This document shows, piece after piece, positions 38,601 through 50,051 of a stretch of 64,000 nt of DNA. Location of the stretch: NCBI RefSeq assembly GCF_003254395.2, contig NC_037642.1:4831903-4895902 (forward strand), given 5' to 3'. Below the pieces are notes generated by a model. The model did no database searches and had not been told where the DNA came from. It worked only from the letters and a program-made list of their open reading frames with translations. The position numbers and the translations under genes were made by a program. Origin of the DNA: Apis mellifera. Its lineage: Eukaryota; Arthropoda; Insecta; Hymenoptera; Apidae. Within the stretch, counting starts at the first letter, position 1. Every line of letters begins with the position of its first letter.

Positions 38601-38983
38601 CAAAAAGAGATAATTCGATTTCGATTCTCGTTTGCGCCCCCCGTTTGCTTTTGCATAATTTATCGTGTCGTTTCATTAAGGGATGAAAGTGACAGAGAGG
38701 GGCAGAGAAACGCGCCTTCGCCGTTGCAAAGCTATGCAAATATTGCTGGGTGATTAATGCCAACTACTGGTCGAAACACTGCCGCTTCCGCTGCACGGCA
38801 AATATTTATCGTTCGACCTTTAGATCTAATTGTTTAATCGATGGATACGTACTAGATTATATCTCAACATTGCTCCCATAGTGAATATCCTCCGATATTC
38901 ACGGAGGAATCGTGTTGAGAAATGGATGGACAGATTTAGATGGAATCGTACTCGATCAAAGTATTATCCTAGCTACACTACTT

Positions 38984-39482
38984 TTCTTAAAATTAATTAT
39001 TTAAGGCATTCTTAAAATAATTCCTCTTAAAAATTAAGGATTCGCTCCGAAATTGGAAGAAAAGAAAATAAAATTGGGGAAAGTCGTAGCGCACTTTAAT
39101 TTCTTTTTCCTTTTATCTTATAGAAAAAAAGTTTTCGATTCAAAATGTATTTCTTAAAATTAGTTATTTAAGGCATTCTTAAAATAATTCGTCTTAAAAA
39201 TTAAGGATCTTTCGCTCCGAAATTGGAAAAGAAAATAAAATTGGGGAAAGTCGTAGCGCTTTAATTTCTTTTTCCTTTTATCTTATAGAAGAAAAAGTTT
39301 TCGATTCAAAATGTATTTCTTAAAATTAGTTATTTAAGGCATTCTTAAAATAATTCGTCTTAAAAATTAAGGATCTTTCGCTCCGAAATTGGAAAAGAAA
39401 ATAAAATTGGGGAAAGTCGTAGCGCACTTTAATTTCTTTTTCCTTTTATCTTATAGAAAAAAAGTTTTCGATTCAAAATGTA
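38984..39482. repeat. Three tandem copies of a 166-bp unit
   Basis: Copies begin TTCTTAAAATTA at about 38984, 39151 and 39317 and end GATTCAAAATGTAT near 39482. Each unit contains GGCATTCTTAAAATAATT, CGCTCCGAAATTGGAA and GGGGAAAGTCGTAGCGC. Copies 2 and 3 are almost identical and copy 1 is slightly diverged, indicating two successive duplication steps. Non-coding, inside the 26.6-kb intron. Confidence 0.96.
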
Positions 39483-39914
39483 TAAAATTTCAAAATAATT
39501 GTCCAATGACATGTTATTGTACAAGCGGTTAATCGAATCAATTGGAATTGAAATCTTTTCTCGATTCGTCTCGAACTCGTATAAACAAGAAAGTTTAATA
39601 AGAAAGATATCTCCGGAGAAATCTTAATTGGAGTACTAATATCCTTGCGTATATACCAACACCGCCGCTCTGGGAAACTTTCCAAGAGAGGTATCGAGTC
39701 TACATCTACATTATACGGATAACGTCCTATTCAAGATCTCAAGGATCTCGTTCTAATTGCGTATCATAATCAAACACGTAGAATTATACGACGTATAATA
39801 GCAGACTAAATATTTTAATTATTAAAATACGTAGATTCCCCTCTACGGGGATCTTTTCAATTCGAGAAAATATTATTCGAAAAATGTTTCGCGTGTTTTT
39901 TTTAAACGCGCGAT

Positions 39915-39917
<3 letters not shown>

Positions 39918-39945
<28 letters not shown>
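39918..39945. repeat. Poly-T tract (28 nt)
   Basis: Longest homopolymer in the window, followed within 50 bp by a (TA)n run (39995-40011). No retroposon is recognisable next to it. Confidence 0.95.
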
Positions 39946-39994
39946 GAAAAACACACGCTAACACGTTCGAATTGCTTCACATTGCCGATTCCGT

Positions 39995-40011
39995 TATATA
40001 TATATATATAT
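39995..40011. repeat. (TA)n microsatellite
   Basis: About eight TA repeats shortly after the poly-T tract. Confidence 0.88.
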
Positions 40012-40790
40012 CAAATACACTGTATTTCGTTCTGTAGCACTTCATTCTCGAATTTCAGCAAACGCTTCAATTCACAATTCTCGAAACTCGAAATCAATCA
40101 ACGCATTGCTACAAAACTGTATCCCAAATAACTTCGCTGTGAAACATTTATTTTTCCACTCTCGACCAGAAACATTTTACGCTGTATGTACGATTGTCTT
40201 TTATCGATATTGGCTGTCGTCGAGGAAAGGCAACCTGTATCGATACGATAAAAAAAATAAAAAATTATCCTTCTCGAAATTGTCCATTTCCCTTTATTCG
40301 TTTTTCGACGATATCCATCTCAAATACACGTCTTCTTCACAAGTAGAATTGAAACTCTTTCCGATTTCTTCCTCCTCCAACTTCATCGTATCATTTGGAT
40401 TAGAACTGCTTAAACGTGTCGTTCTTAAACAAACACGTTTTTACTAATACACATTTCTTCTTTTTCCAGATTACTCAATGCCACGACGAATTTATATTCA
40501 AAACCAATTTTCTCACGCGGCCAATGAACCAAATCTCCAAATCAGCCTCAATTTTCAATTTCGACAACGCAAAAGCGACAAAGCTAACGTTAAAGCACGT
40601 AAAAATGAAGAGAGAGAGAAGGGAGGGAGAGAAAATACACTCTGCATCGAGCACAGGTACATAGAATATTAATTAAAACCTAACCAAGATCAAACGACGC
40701 GCCCCGTACAATCCTCGAACAAAATTTTCGTTTCCAGAAAACGAGGGATAAAAACGCAACGCGCCAATGGATGGGAACTTCCGACCATTT

Positions 40791-40813
40791 CCTCCTCCTC
40801 CTCCTCCTCCTCC
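40791..40813. repeat. (CTC)n microsatellite
   Basis: About seven CTC repeats; a GGA-rich stretch follows within 70 bp, so the two could pair in a transcript. Confidence 0.92.
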
Positions 40814-43800
40814 GGCTGGACTTTCAATTAAAATTTCATCAGTTCGGACGAAAGGAACCGGAGGAAAAGGAGGAGGAGGGTGAAAAATTAATTACGCCGT
40901 CGCGTGGCACGGACAAAGGTGCAAACAGGGGGGAGGAAGGATAGGAATCCGCGTAGAAGTCGCGATATGGAAGGATTAATGAACCGCTAATCGAGTCGAA
41001 GGTCAGGGTAAATGAAGCGAGGGCAGAAGGGGCCAGACAAAATAAGAGGAGGATCGATTGAAAAAACGCTTGGGGAACGCTTGTGAAACGCGAGATCGAA
41101 CATCAAAGAGGAGGTGTACGCGTATATGTGTGTGTGTATAATGGCGTTCATTGAAGCTACTGGATCAAACTTATCGCCGTCGGCATTTGGAATACTAATT
41201 AAAGCAACAGAACCTTTTTCTGTTAATTAAATACCCGATGTCTGATTCAGTTTGATCGGATTCTATTTCAACTTTGAAAATTGTTGTTTTCGAATGTTTG
41301 GATGATCACAAGTGTTGAGTCTGTATGTGTGTATGTGAATGAGGTTTGAAGAAAGTTTCGTTGAAACTCGTTCCATTAATCCTGATCACAATTCATTCCG
41401 GTCGCAAATTTAAGGCTGACTTGGCGGGCTTTTCAACGAGTTTAATTCCCGTGAAACTTTCTTTTATAAATTCCAGGTAAATATTTTTTAAATTGTTCTC
41501 ATATTGAAGAGTAATTTAATCAAATTGTGCGATGTGTAAATTCTTCAAGTTGATAGAACGATATAATTTTCTCTGATCCAATATGAATTTAATATTTCTT
41601 TATAATTCAAAAAAACCTATTCTAACCAACTCTTATATCTTCCAGAAAAAGAAGAAGAAGAATTTCGATCGATATTTCCATTTCTATTTCTTCCTGAACA
41701 CAATAAACTAACTTTATGAACTCTCACCCTTTCGACAAATGCAAACAAATTGGAAACACGAGGAGACGTTTAAAAAAATTAATCCAATCAGCGAGAGCAA
41801 AGGGGTTGATTTGCTCGACAGAAGGGGGGATGATTAATTTTCTTCTTCATCGACACCAGCCCCAATTCGAATCGTAATCGTTTACATACGATGCGTGTAC
41901 ACCATACCATACCTCGAGAGATAGTAATTTAACCGTTAAGCCGAGAGGCATGTTCGATCCGAGGCGGGATACGATCCGGACCTCTTTATCACCGGCAACC
42001 CATGGGCATAATTTTGCAACAGTATCTGTAGGAAACGGAAGCCTGCACGGTTACGAGTCCAATAATTTCGTTGGATGTAGTGTTAATCTGGATCGATTCA
42101 CGGCAACTTCCTTGTTTCCACGGATCGAAATTTCACTTGAGGGAAATCCATCGATATCCACGATCTTTCCTCGTGAATATGGAACGAAATGAATCCAAGT
42201 GGTTATCACGAAACATTAATAATAATTGGTTACTGATGATCGATAAAGAAGAATTCAAAGATAGATCATTTTCTGTTATATATAAGAACGTTATTTCGTT
42301 AAAAATAACAATCATTGTCAATCAATCGATTTAAAAAGAGTTAATTTTCGAGTAAATTTTCTTCATTCGTATTCATTATTACGAATGAATCGTTTATATT
42401 TAATCGAATCACGAAAAATTAAACGGAGCGCAGGAGAAGAAATTCGTTGCTGAATATTTCAACTACAATTACGCGTGTAAAAACAACATTTTCCAATGTT
42501 ATATAATATGTGGCGTATAATTAATCGCATTCATTGGACGGATCGTTTCATTATTCGATAAAAATCCGTTTCCTTACAATTAACAGCGGACAAAGCGCGA
42601 AACGAAGGCAATGTTTAATCGTCGAGCAAACTTTGAAGGGAGGAAATCGAGAATAATATCCTCGGTTAATTCAGGCTCATCATCACAGCGTTTCTATTAA
42701 GGAGCCTGTATCAAGAGATGCCTGCCTTCGAAGAGATTCGTCCTATTATTTTGGATTCCTGTATAGAAGGGACGTTATCGAAGCTCGAAACGAAATTCTG
42801 CGAGGATTCGATGAAATTGAATCTAGGCTGGCTGGGATTTCGAAATCCGAGGAAGGAGGACAAGAGCGACAAGAGCGTCTTCGAGCCACGATCCGAGTTC
42901 TGAAATTCTGTAATTTTATCAAGCTCTGCTATAACTTTCTCGGTGACAAGTTGGTCGGATCGTATAAAGAGAATTAAGAAAAAAATTAAATCGATTTCGC
43001 CCTCGACGAATTATTGTCAGAATGGATTTGGAAATATTTCAAAGATAAACGTAGTAATTGAGGAAAAAATTTAAGGAAAACTTAAAGATTATCTACGTTC
43101 TCTCTTCGATGTCAAAAAGCTACTTCGATTCCATCTTATCTAAAATCTTCTTCTCAATTTTCGAACACATAATTATTCGGCAAATAAAAAAAAAAAAATA
43201 ATGCTTGTAGTATATTATATAAAAAAGCGTTAGCAAGAAAGTTTCACGCGAATTTGGATTATCGCGAATGGAGATGGTATCAAGTAAATAAGTTTCTCGC
43301 CCGCGAGTCGAGAGCTTCCTTTCCAATATTCCATACGATACTCGCTCGAGAAAACTGATACATCCGTCAAGATTCTTTTGTTCGATTACTGAACAAAGTT
43401 TATTCATTCGTTGGAGACTTCTTACGCGAACAATTCGCGGCACAAAAGAAGAATAGAAATAGGAGACGAGAGGTGAGAACAAGTTTGACGGGTTTTTACG
43501 TGGAAAATATTATTATAACGATGTTGCGAAGGATGATGAATAACAATCGTTTCGAAACGAAGATAAAAATGTAAGAATTTGTTTATCCTACGTGAAATTG
43601 AAATTTTTAGAAAAAAATTAGTAGAAAGGTTTTCCTATAAATTTCTAAAATTCAATCTTACAATCTTTTTGAAGTTGAAAATGTTCTCATTTGTCGTATT
43701 TTTTAAGATTCGCAACTTCAGTAATTCGAACATTTCATTTATGAATTTCCAACCCTTCGTATGGAAACGTGTCTTAACGTGTTTGCTTGGAAAAAGCACG

Positions 43801-46493
43801 TAAATTTTTCCACCAAAATTTAATTTTTACATAACAGCCGTTTCCGAACTACATTCTCACCATTCGTATTTGAAAATTTAAAAATCAACCCAACTCGAAT
43901 AACGTTCGAAAAATTTCGAAATACTAGAAGAATTTCTAGTTTCAACGCAAACTTCAAAAAAATACTTCTAAACTATTCCACGCAAAGTTCTTCACAAAGT
44001 TCAAAAATTTTATATTTAAAATCTCAACAACAATTTTTCCAAGCAACACCAAACAGAATCCCTTTAAACGAATTTCTCGTTGCCCTATGAATTTACAACC
44101 CTTTAATTCGCCCTTTTCATCCACCCTTCCCGCATAGTTTCGAGCTCCTAGCGTGTCGACTAAAAAACACCCCTTAGGATTATACATTAATGACACGATA
44201 GAGGTCCAACAGAGGGCGTTAAATAAAAGAACAGGAAGGGTACGACGAGGAAAAGAGTGGAAAAATGAAGAAAAAAGAGATATGTATATATATATATTCG
44301 TGGACCAAGCGTATTGTACGCGTTTCGACTGGATGGCGTCAAGTGGGCTTGCATGGGGCTACGTCGTCGTCAGGACAACGTGCACTCATTAGCAGGTGTC
44401 GTGCTTGTATATTCACCATTTTTCCAGCTTGCCTCTTCTTGCTCGACGTCGAGTCGAATCGTCTGGTGTTAATCGAATGGCGTCGTTAATACGTCGCTTA
44501 GAACCGATGGTTCTGAAGGATTGCATCGCGGAACGCCTTTGGAAAGGCGTTTTGTTTCTATTGGAAGGGAAAAATGAATGATGCGTTTTGTGGAATTATA
44601 TTAGAAAGAGAAAATTGTTTATTGATAGGGGAGCGTTTCAAAAAATGATGGTATTTTGTGACGTGGAATATTAGAAAGATAGATTATTTTATTCGAATTA
44701 AATGTGTTGGAAAAGTAGGGGCGTTTTACTTGGAATTGAACGTGACGGTGGAAGAGACTTTTACTAGACTATTCAATAATTCATAGTAATATAATATAAT
44801 ATAATACAAATAGGAATACTTGGAATAGTTTAATGTAACCCGGGAAACAGGGATAATAAAATTATCTCCAATATGGAATATCCAAGAAAATTGGCTAATA
44901 TTATATTCGGAATTAATCGAATATACGATTTTCTTCGAATGAGAAAATTTCTAATTTCCTTCCAAAATATTCAAATGATTCTCTTCCGAGAATCCACTGA
45001 TAAATAAAAATTCAAATTCGTGAAATATCGTTCAAAAAGGATGATTTTACACGTGGAAAAAAAACAGGTCAACGAAGATACTGTTACTTTATCTCGAGTA
45101 GAATATTTGAATGGAATTTTTGAACTTTTGAATGGATTAATGCATCCAGATCTTCGTCTCACAAGCTATTATATCTATATAGTAGAAGAAATATTCAAAT
45201 TACTGAATTGTATACTATACTTTGAGGGATGATTTTACAAGAAAAGATAAGTCAGAAAATATAAAGTAATTGATTGTGCACAATCTCATTCCAAGTTTTT
45301 TTAACCATACCACAGATTATCCAAAAATTCTTTTCCTTCTTTATTACACAGATCTCCAATCGAACCAAAATTAAAAATTATTAAAATCGTCTCCCTTGGT
45401 TAATACACCTCGAACGATACACTTGTTTCGACCTATTCATCATTCATGAAAGAAAAGAAAAATAAACCAATACAGTAAGTAACCAAAAACAATTTCACTA
45501 GATCTATTAATATTTAACAATTCGAAGGGTCGATCGTCATTTTCGCCCATAAAACTGCCTCGCGGAACAAACGGAACGATATTCTCCGATAATCTTTCCG
45601 CGCAAGTTTCAATGGTATCCTGTATCGGCGTGAGTAAGCAGCCTGGTGCACGGTTATTTGAATGGCGCGATGAACGTGCAAAACGGAGTCGATTTGCTCG
45701 GGCAAAAGGGGTGCGCCTACGTATCACATATGCATACAACGATCCCTTGTCAGAGGCTTCAGTTCTTCACCCTCCTCTCTCCTCCCTACCAGCGTGCAAG
45801 ACAGATTCGAATGCCTTCTTCCTTTTTTTATTTTTTTTTTATTCGTTTTTCCCTCGTCTACAACAAACGCGATCCATCTTTCCACCATCGTCCGCATGGA
45901 AACGCTCCTCGTCGCGGCGCGTGTGACGAGTTTTCACGAGTAACAGAGTTAGGGGGGGATAGTCGAGGGAATTTTCGTATTTTCGAAGGGATGACAGGCA
46001 GAAAGGGATGTAAAATTCGTGGAGATTGATGTATTCGATACTTGTGGAAGTTGGAATGACGTTGAGAAAGAGGAAGAAATTTGAAGTCATTCCTTTCTTC
46101 TTTCTTTCTTTCTTTTTTTCGTGGAATAATTGGATGAATTACAATTACGTGTAAAGAAAATAATTCATTGAATACACTTGTGACAATTCCTATACATATT
46201 CCCTATACGTATTTTCTTTTCTTTTCACGAATTTGCATAAACAAATATCCGTATATTCGTAAAAAGTATTCTCCTTTAAACCACCCTATATAATCTCAAC
46301 CTTAAATCCTCGACCCCTTTCGAACGATCTCATCGATGTAATTTCTCACAGTCTTTGCATTTGAAAACGTTATCCAATCCAGGCGCAGAGACTCGGTTAC
46401 TTATTTCCAAACTGTTGAATCCTCGTTTTCGACCCGAACGAGCAACCAGACCTTTCCATCAAGGATCGGGTCGATGCTGGGCCATCGGGTTGT

Positions 46494-46515
46494 AACTACT
46501 TCCGCCGAAGTAGTT
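46494..46515. other. Perfect 9-bp hairpin
   Basis: AACTACTTC and GAAGTAGTT flank a 4-nt CGCC loop. It lies in a CpG-rich patch inside the intron. Function unknown; such a stem is uncommon but can arise by chance in a long intron. Confidence 0.5.
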
Positions 46516-49059
46516 GCGGGCAGCCAGAGAGGCGCATCAAGGCGGACGACGTTCCCTGATCTTTGAAACGGTTGCAAAACGTGGTCGGTGGCACAATTTA
46601 CGCGCGAACGAGCCCGTAACCCCCTCCCCTTTGATTCGCGTTTTCTTCTCCATATTACCGCGATATATTTGCACATATGTGCGTTTGGTAAATAGAGGGA
46701 GAATATTGAAATTGCGCCATTGGAAACTGTGTATATGTATGTGTGTTTGCCGGGGATTTTTATGCATTCACGGAAAATTTAAATGTGAAATATCGGAAAT
46801 ATAATACGATTCCAACAGTTCGTTCGAAACGGGGGGGAGGAGGTTCATTGGCTATCGTGGTAAACAACGTGGAATAATTAAGTGTGGGAAATTTTAAATA
46901 TTCGAAAAGGTAATTCTTCGAGTATCGAATCTTTAGAATAAATTATTCTCAGACGTTGAGACAAAAATGTTTAATTCTCGAGGAGGGTTTCGAAAAGATA
47001 ATTCTAAAAGTTAAATTCTCTTGAAGATGACGGACAACTAATATTAAACAATGAATTCTCAGGGGCTACGGACAGACTCGATCCTATTAAGTAAATTTAT
47101 CAGTAACTCTATCCAAGTTTTCACTGGTTTAGACGAAATAGAAGTTCAATCAAACCAATATCGATTTATCACGCTGCGCGAAATCTTGTCGGTTTTTCAT
47201 CATTCGACATAATTTCGAAACAATGACAATTCTCGCTCGAGTCGATCGAGTTTTACTTATTTTCTTTGGGGGAAAAGGATCGTTCCTGAAACAGTCAAGT
47301 TTTCGAGTCGGTTCATTATTAATAATAACCGAGCGACTGTAACTTCACCCTCCCGCAATTTTCTTGTTTCTCACCCTGACCAAAACGGAACGCGACGAGA
47401 CGAGTGAATTATTGCAGCGCGGAGTACGTGCTTTCAACGTGGTTTTGCCGGGAAGACATTTCCACCCTTCGGCGTTAAATGTTTTTCTTCGCGCGCGGGA
47501 ATAATCGACGAATAATCAAACGGCGATTGAAAATTGTTCTGTTCGTGTTAATAATTTTACGAGAATTTTCTTTCGTTAAATAGAAATCGTGGAATTGGTT
47601 TTTACAATTTTTTTTGCAGAATATTATTATATTATGTACAGATGCGTAGAATAAATCACACGGTGGAAGGTATTTGTTTTACAAGAAAATTTTGATTTTA
47701 TTGAAAAATTTTCCACGGAATGATTTTTTTGGAACTGGGAGTATTTTTTATAATATATTAAAACTTGAATATTTTCTCCTATTTCATTAGAAGAAAATAA
47801 TACCTAAAATCAGTTTTATTTTAATGAAAGAAAAAAAATTGTAATCACGAATTGAATAACATGATTATCTCTTGCCTCGATAAGGCATTTGATTTGACCG
47901 AATTTAAATTGGATTTTATTGAATTAAATAAATTTGAAAATATCACCAGATCTTTAGAAAATCAGGAATATTCTTCAGGCGGAGAGTTTCACATCGATGG
48001 TACGTTCATTTTGATACAAACAACAGGGAACAACGTTTACGAAGCAACTCGGGAGAGGGAACTCGTTTTAAAACTACATTAATTAAGCCGACTTTTAATT
48101 TGATATTTCCACGTTTCACCCATTTCATTAAATTTCTTTTTCGCGACCGACGAAAAACATGTCCACGTGGAACAAGGCTATAATACGAGATACCCTTCGC
48201 TCTCGTACATCCCTTTTGCAAATTTAACGCGTTCGTTCTTCGAACAAATAATTGTATCCAAATGTAAAAATATTTTCTCGCAATTCTATCGTGCAAATAT
48301 TTTTCTTTTCTTTTCTTTTTCCTTGAAAAACGAACACGAAAACTTCATTAGATTCTTGAAATTCATAAAAATTCCAACTTTCGAACACGGGAGGGGAGAA
48401 GTGAAGGAAGTAACAATAACGTAAAACTTTTGGGGAAAAAAATTCGTTAGATTTGAAATTTTTAGTAAGAATTCAGAAACTTTGCGAAAGCGATTGTGAA
48501 CGAACGAAAGATCTTTGAAAAGTTCGCGTCATGGAAACTTCGTTTCGAAATTCCAAAAATTTGTAACGATTCATTCGAACGACGAGAAAGATGAAAGATA
48601 TATCGCTGTTATAAAAATATTATTGGAATTTCTAGAGCACAAATTTTTTCTTCCCCAAAAATTTCTCCATCAATTATCCTCGACAGAAAACGAATTTATA
48701 CACGCAGGAAAAAAAAAATCACGGACAAGAGATTCCACGAGAGACTTAAAACTCGGAGGAACACGGATTCGATTCTGTATACGATTTTGTCGAGGATTGA
48801 ATTCCTGGGGATAAGCTGGAACACGAGCCGAGAGGAACTGAAGGCTCGCGATGAAATTGAACGTCGAATCGTGCGTTTATCGCGCCCTAACGGATCCCTC
48901 ACCCCAACTTCTGGACCCTTTTCTCCCCTCGTCCCTGGTGAGAGACTCTTGATACCAGGGAGGAGAAAAAAAAAAATCCATCTTCGCGACGCGACGCGAA
49001 TTTTCTTGGGCGCCGATATGAAGTCTGAAGTGTGGCACGCGAGCACTGATTACGTGCCG

Positions 49060-49080
49060 CTCGAAGGATTTTCCTTCGAG
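49060..49080. other. Perfect 9-bp hairpin with TTT loop
   Basis: CTCGAAGGA and TCCTTCGAG flank TTT. It lies about 860 bp into the intron downstream of exon A. No T-run follows and nothing indicates a role. Confidence 0.5.
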
Positions 49081-49233
49081 GATGACAGAATTTTTCCCCG
49101 GATGACGATGTTTATTATCGCGTAAGGTTTCGAGGCGTGGATAACGCAGGATTAATTTCAATTTTTCGTGAAAATGTATATGAATAGAAATAGGAGTTTT
49201 ACTCTACCTGTTGAATTATCTACGTGGATAGTT

Positions 49234-49808
49234 GAATATTCTACGTGATACAAAAAAAGAATCTTCCACAGAAGAACCACTATCGATCTACTCATCTCTA
49301 ACATTTCTAAAAAAAATAAAATAAAATATTATCGTCTATATTTATAATCGATTCACAGAACTTGAATTTACTTTAATCAATTTAAAGAGCTCCAACTTAG
49401 AGCTAAAATTCGATTTTAGAGAATATTCTACGTGATACAAAAGAAGAATCTTCCACAGAAGAACCACTATCGATCTACTCATCTCTAACATTTCTAAAAA
49501 AAAGAAAATATATTTACAATCGATTCGCAAAACTTGAATTTAATAAATTTAGAGAGCTCCAGCTTGCAGCTAAAATTTGATTTTAAAGAATAATTGAATA
49601 TTCTACATGATACAAAAGAAGAATCTTCCACAGACTATCATCAGATTTATCATCTATATTTACAATTGATTCGCAGAACTTGACTTTAATAAATTTAAAG
49701 AGCTCCACCTTGCAGCTAAAATTCGACTTTAAAATATTATCGTCTATATTTACAATTTATGATTCGCAGAACTTGAATTTAATAAATTTAGAGAGCTCCA
49801 CCTTGCTC
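49234..49808. repeat. Degenerate tandem array (about 180-bp units) beside exon A
   Basis: GAATATTCTACGTGATACAA recurs at about 49234, 49421 and (as ...CTACATGATACAA) 49596. A partial fourth unit starting at the ATTATCGTCTATATTTACAAT segment is at about 49735. Shared blocks include AAGAATCTTCCACAGA, GATTCGCAGAACTTGA and AGAGCTCCACCTTGCAGCTAAAATT. Units have lost internal segments, giving offsets of about 187 and 175 and then a shorter one. The array ends about 125 bp from the exon A donor on its intron side. Confidence 0.92.
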
Positions 49809-49934
49809 TCACCGTGCAGATTTTCCAAATCCAAGTTTCACTTGAAAGCAGAATTTCACGAAGGTTTCAACGAATCGAAGAAAGCAGAATTCGTCTATCG
49901 AGGAGGAATGGAATATAAGCAGAGGTGAACTCAC

Positions 49935-50051
49935 CGGCGCAGCTGTATCCATTTTTATGAAGGATGTACCCGTCCTTGCAATCGCACTCGTACATCCCAT
50001 CGTGAAGCTCGTAGCAGAGTTGCTCGCAGGGAGAGCCGTGGCCGCATCTTC
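49935..50051 (-). CDS. Internal exon A: EGF-like module of a large extracellular protein
   Basis: This 117-nt exon encodes a compact EGF-like module in the phase-1 frame. Six cysteines are spaced C-x5-C-x3-C-x9-C-x-C-x12-C, beginning RCGHGSPCEQLC and ending KDGYILHKNGYSC, which is the usual C4-x-C5 EGF signature with an aromatic/glycine-rich last loop. The acceptor is ...CTTGCATTCCAG, with a CTAAT branch-point-like motif about 20 nt upstream (50072-50076). The donor is G|GTGAGT. Both ends are phase 1, typical of exchangeable extracellular modules. EGF modules act in the secretory pathway or extracellular space, with three disulfides. The asparagine/aspartate pattern of a calcium-binding EGF is not obvious. 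The exon has no start codon, so at least one upstream exon must exist, probably beyond position 64000. It splices in frame to the exon at 23310-23069. Wording such as CEQLCYELHDGMYECDC suggests an EGF/laminin-G matrix protein of the pikachurin/agrin type, but that identity is inferred. Confidence 0.9.

Larger units (their letters stand above)
23311..49934 (-). other. Intron between exons A and B (26.6 kb)
   Basis: Bounded by the GTGAGT donor of exon A and the TTGTTCCAG acceptor of exon B; phase 1. It holds the 166-bp triplication, the degenerate array next to exon A, several foldable inverted repeats, and CpG-rich islands near 33000-33320 and 37140-37380. None of the open frames in it (for example 29114-29575 minus or 31544-31852 plus) has recognisable domains or supported splice context. 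I see no nested gene that I can defend. Confidence 0.7.

Noticed and set aside
39918..40011. Poly-T tract followed by a (TA)n run as a possible retroposon tail
   Set aside because: No element body, internal promoter or target-site duplication could be seen.
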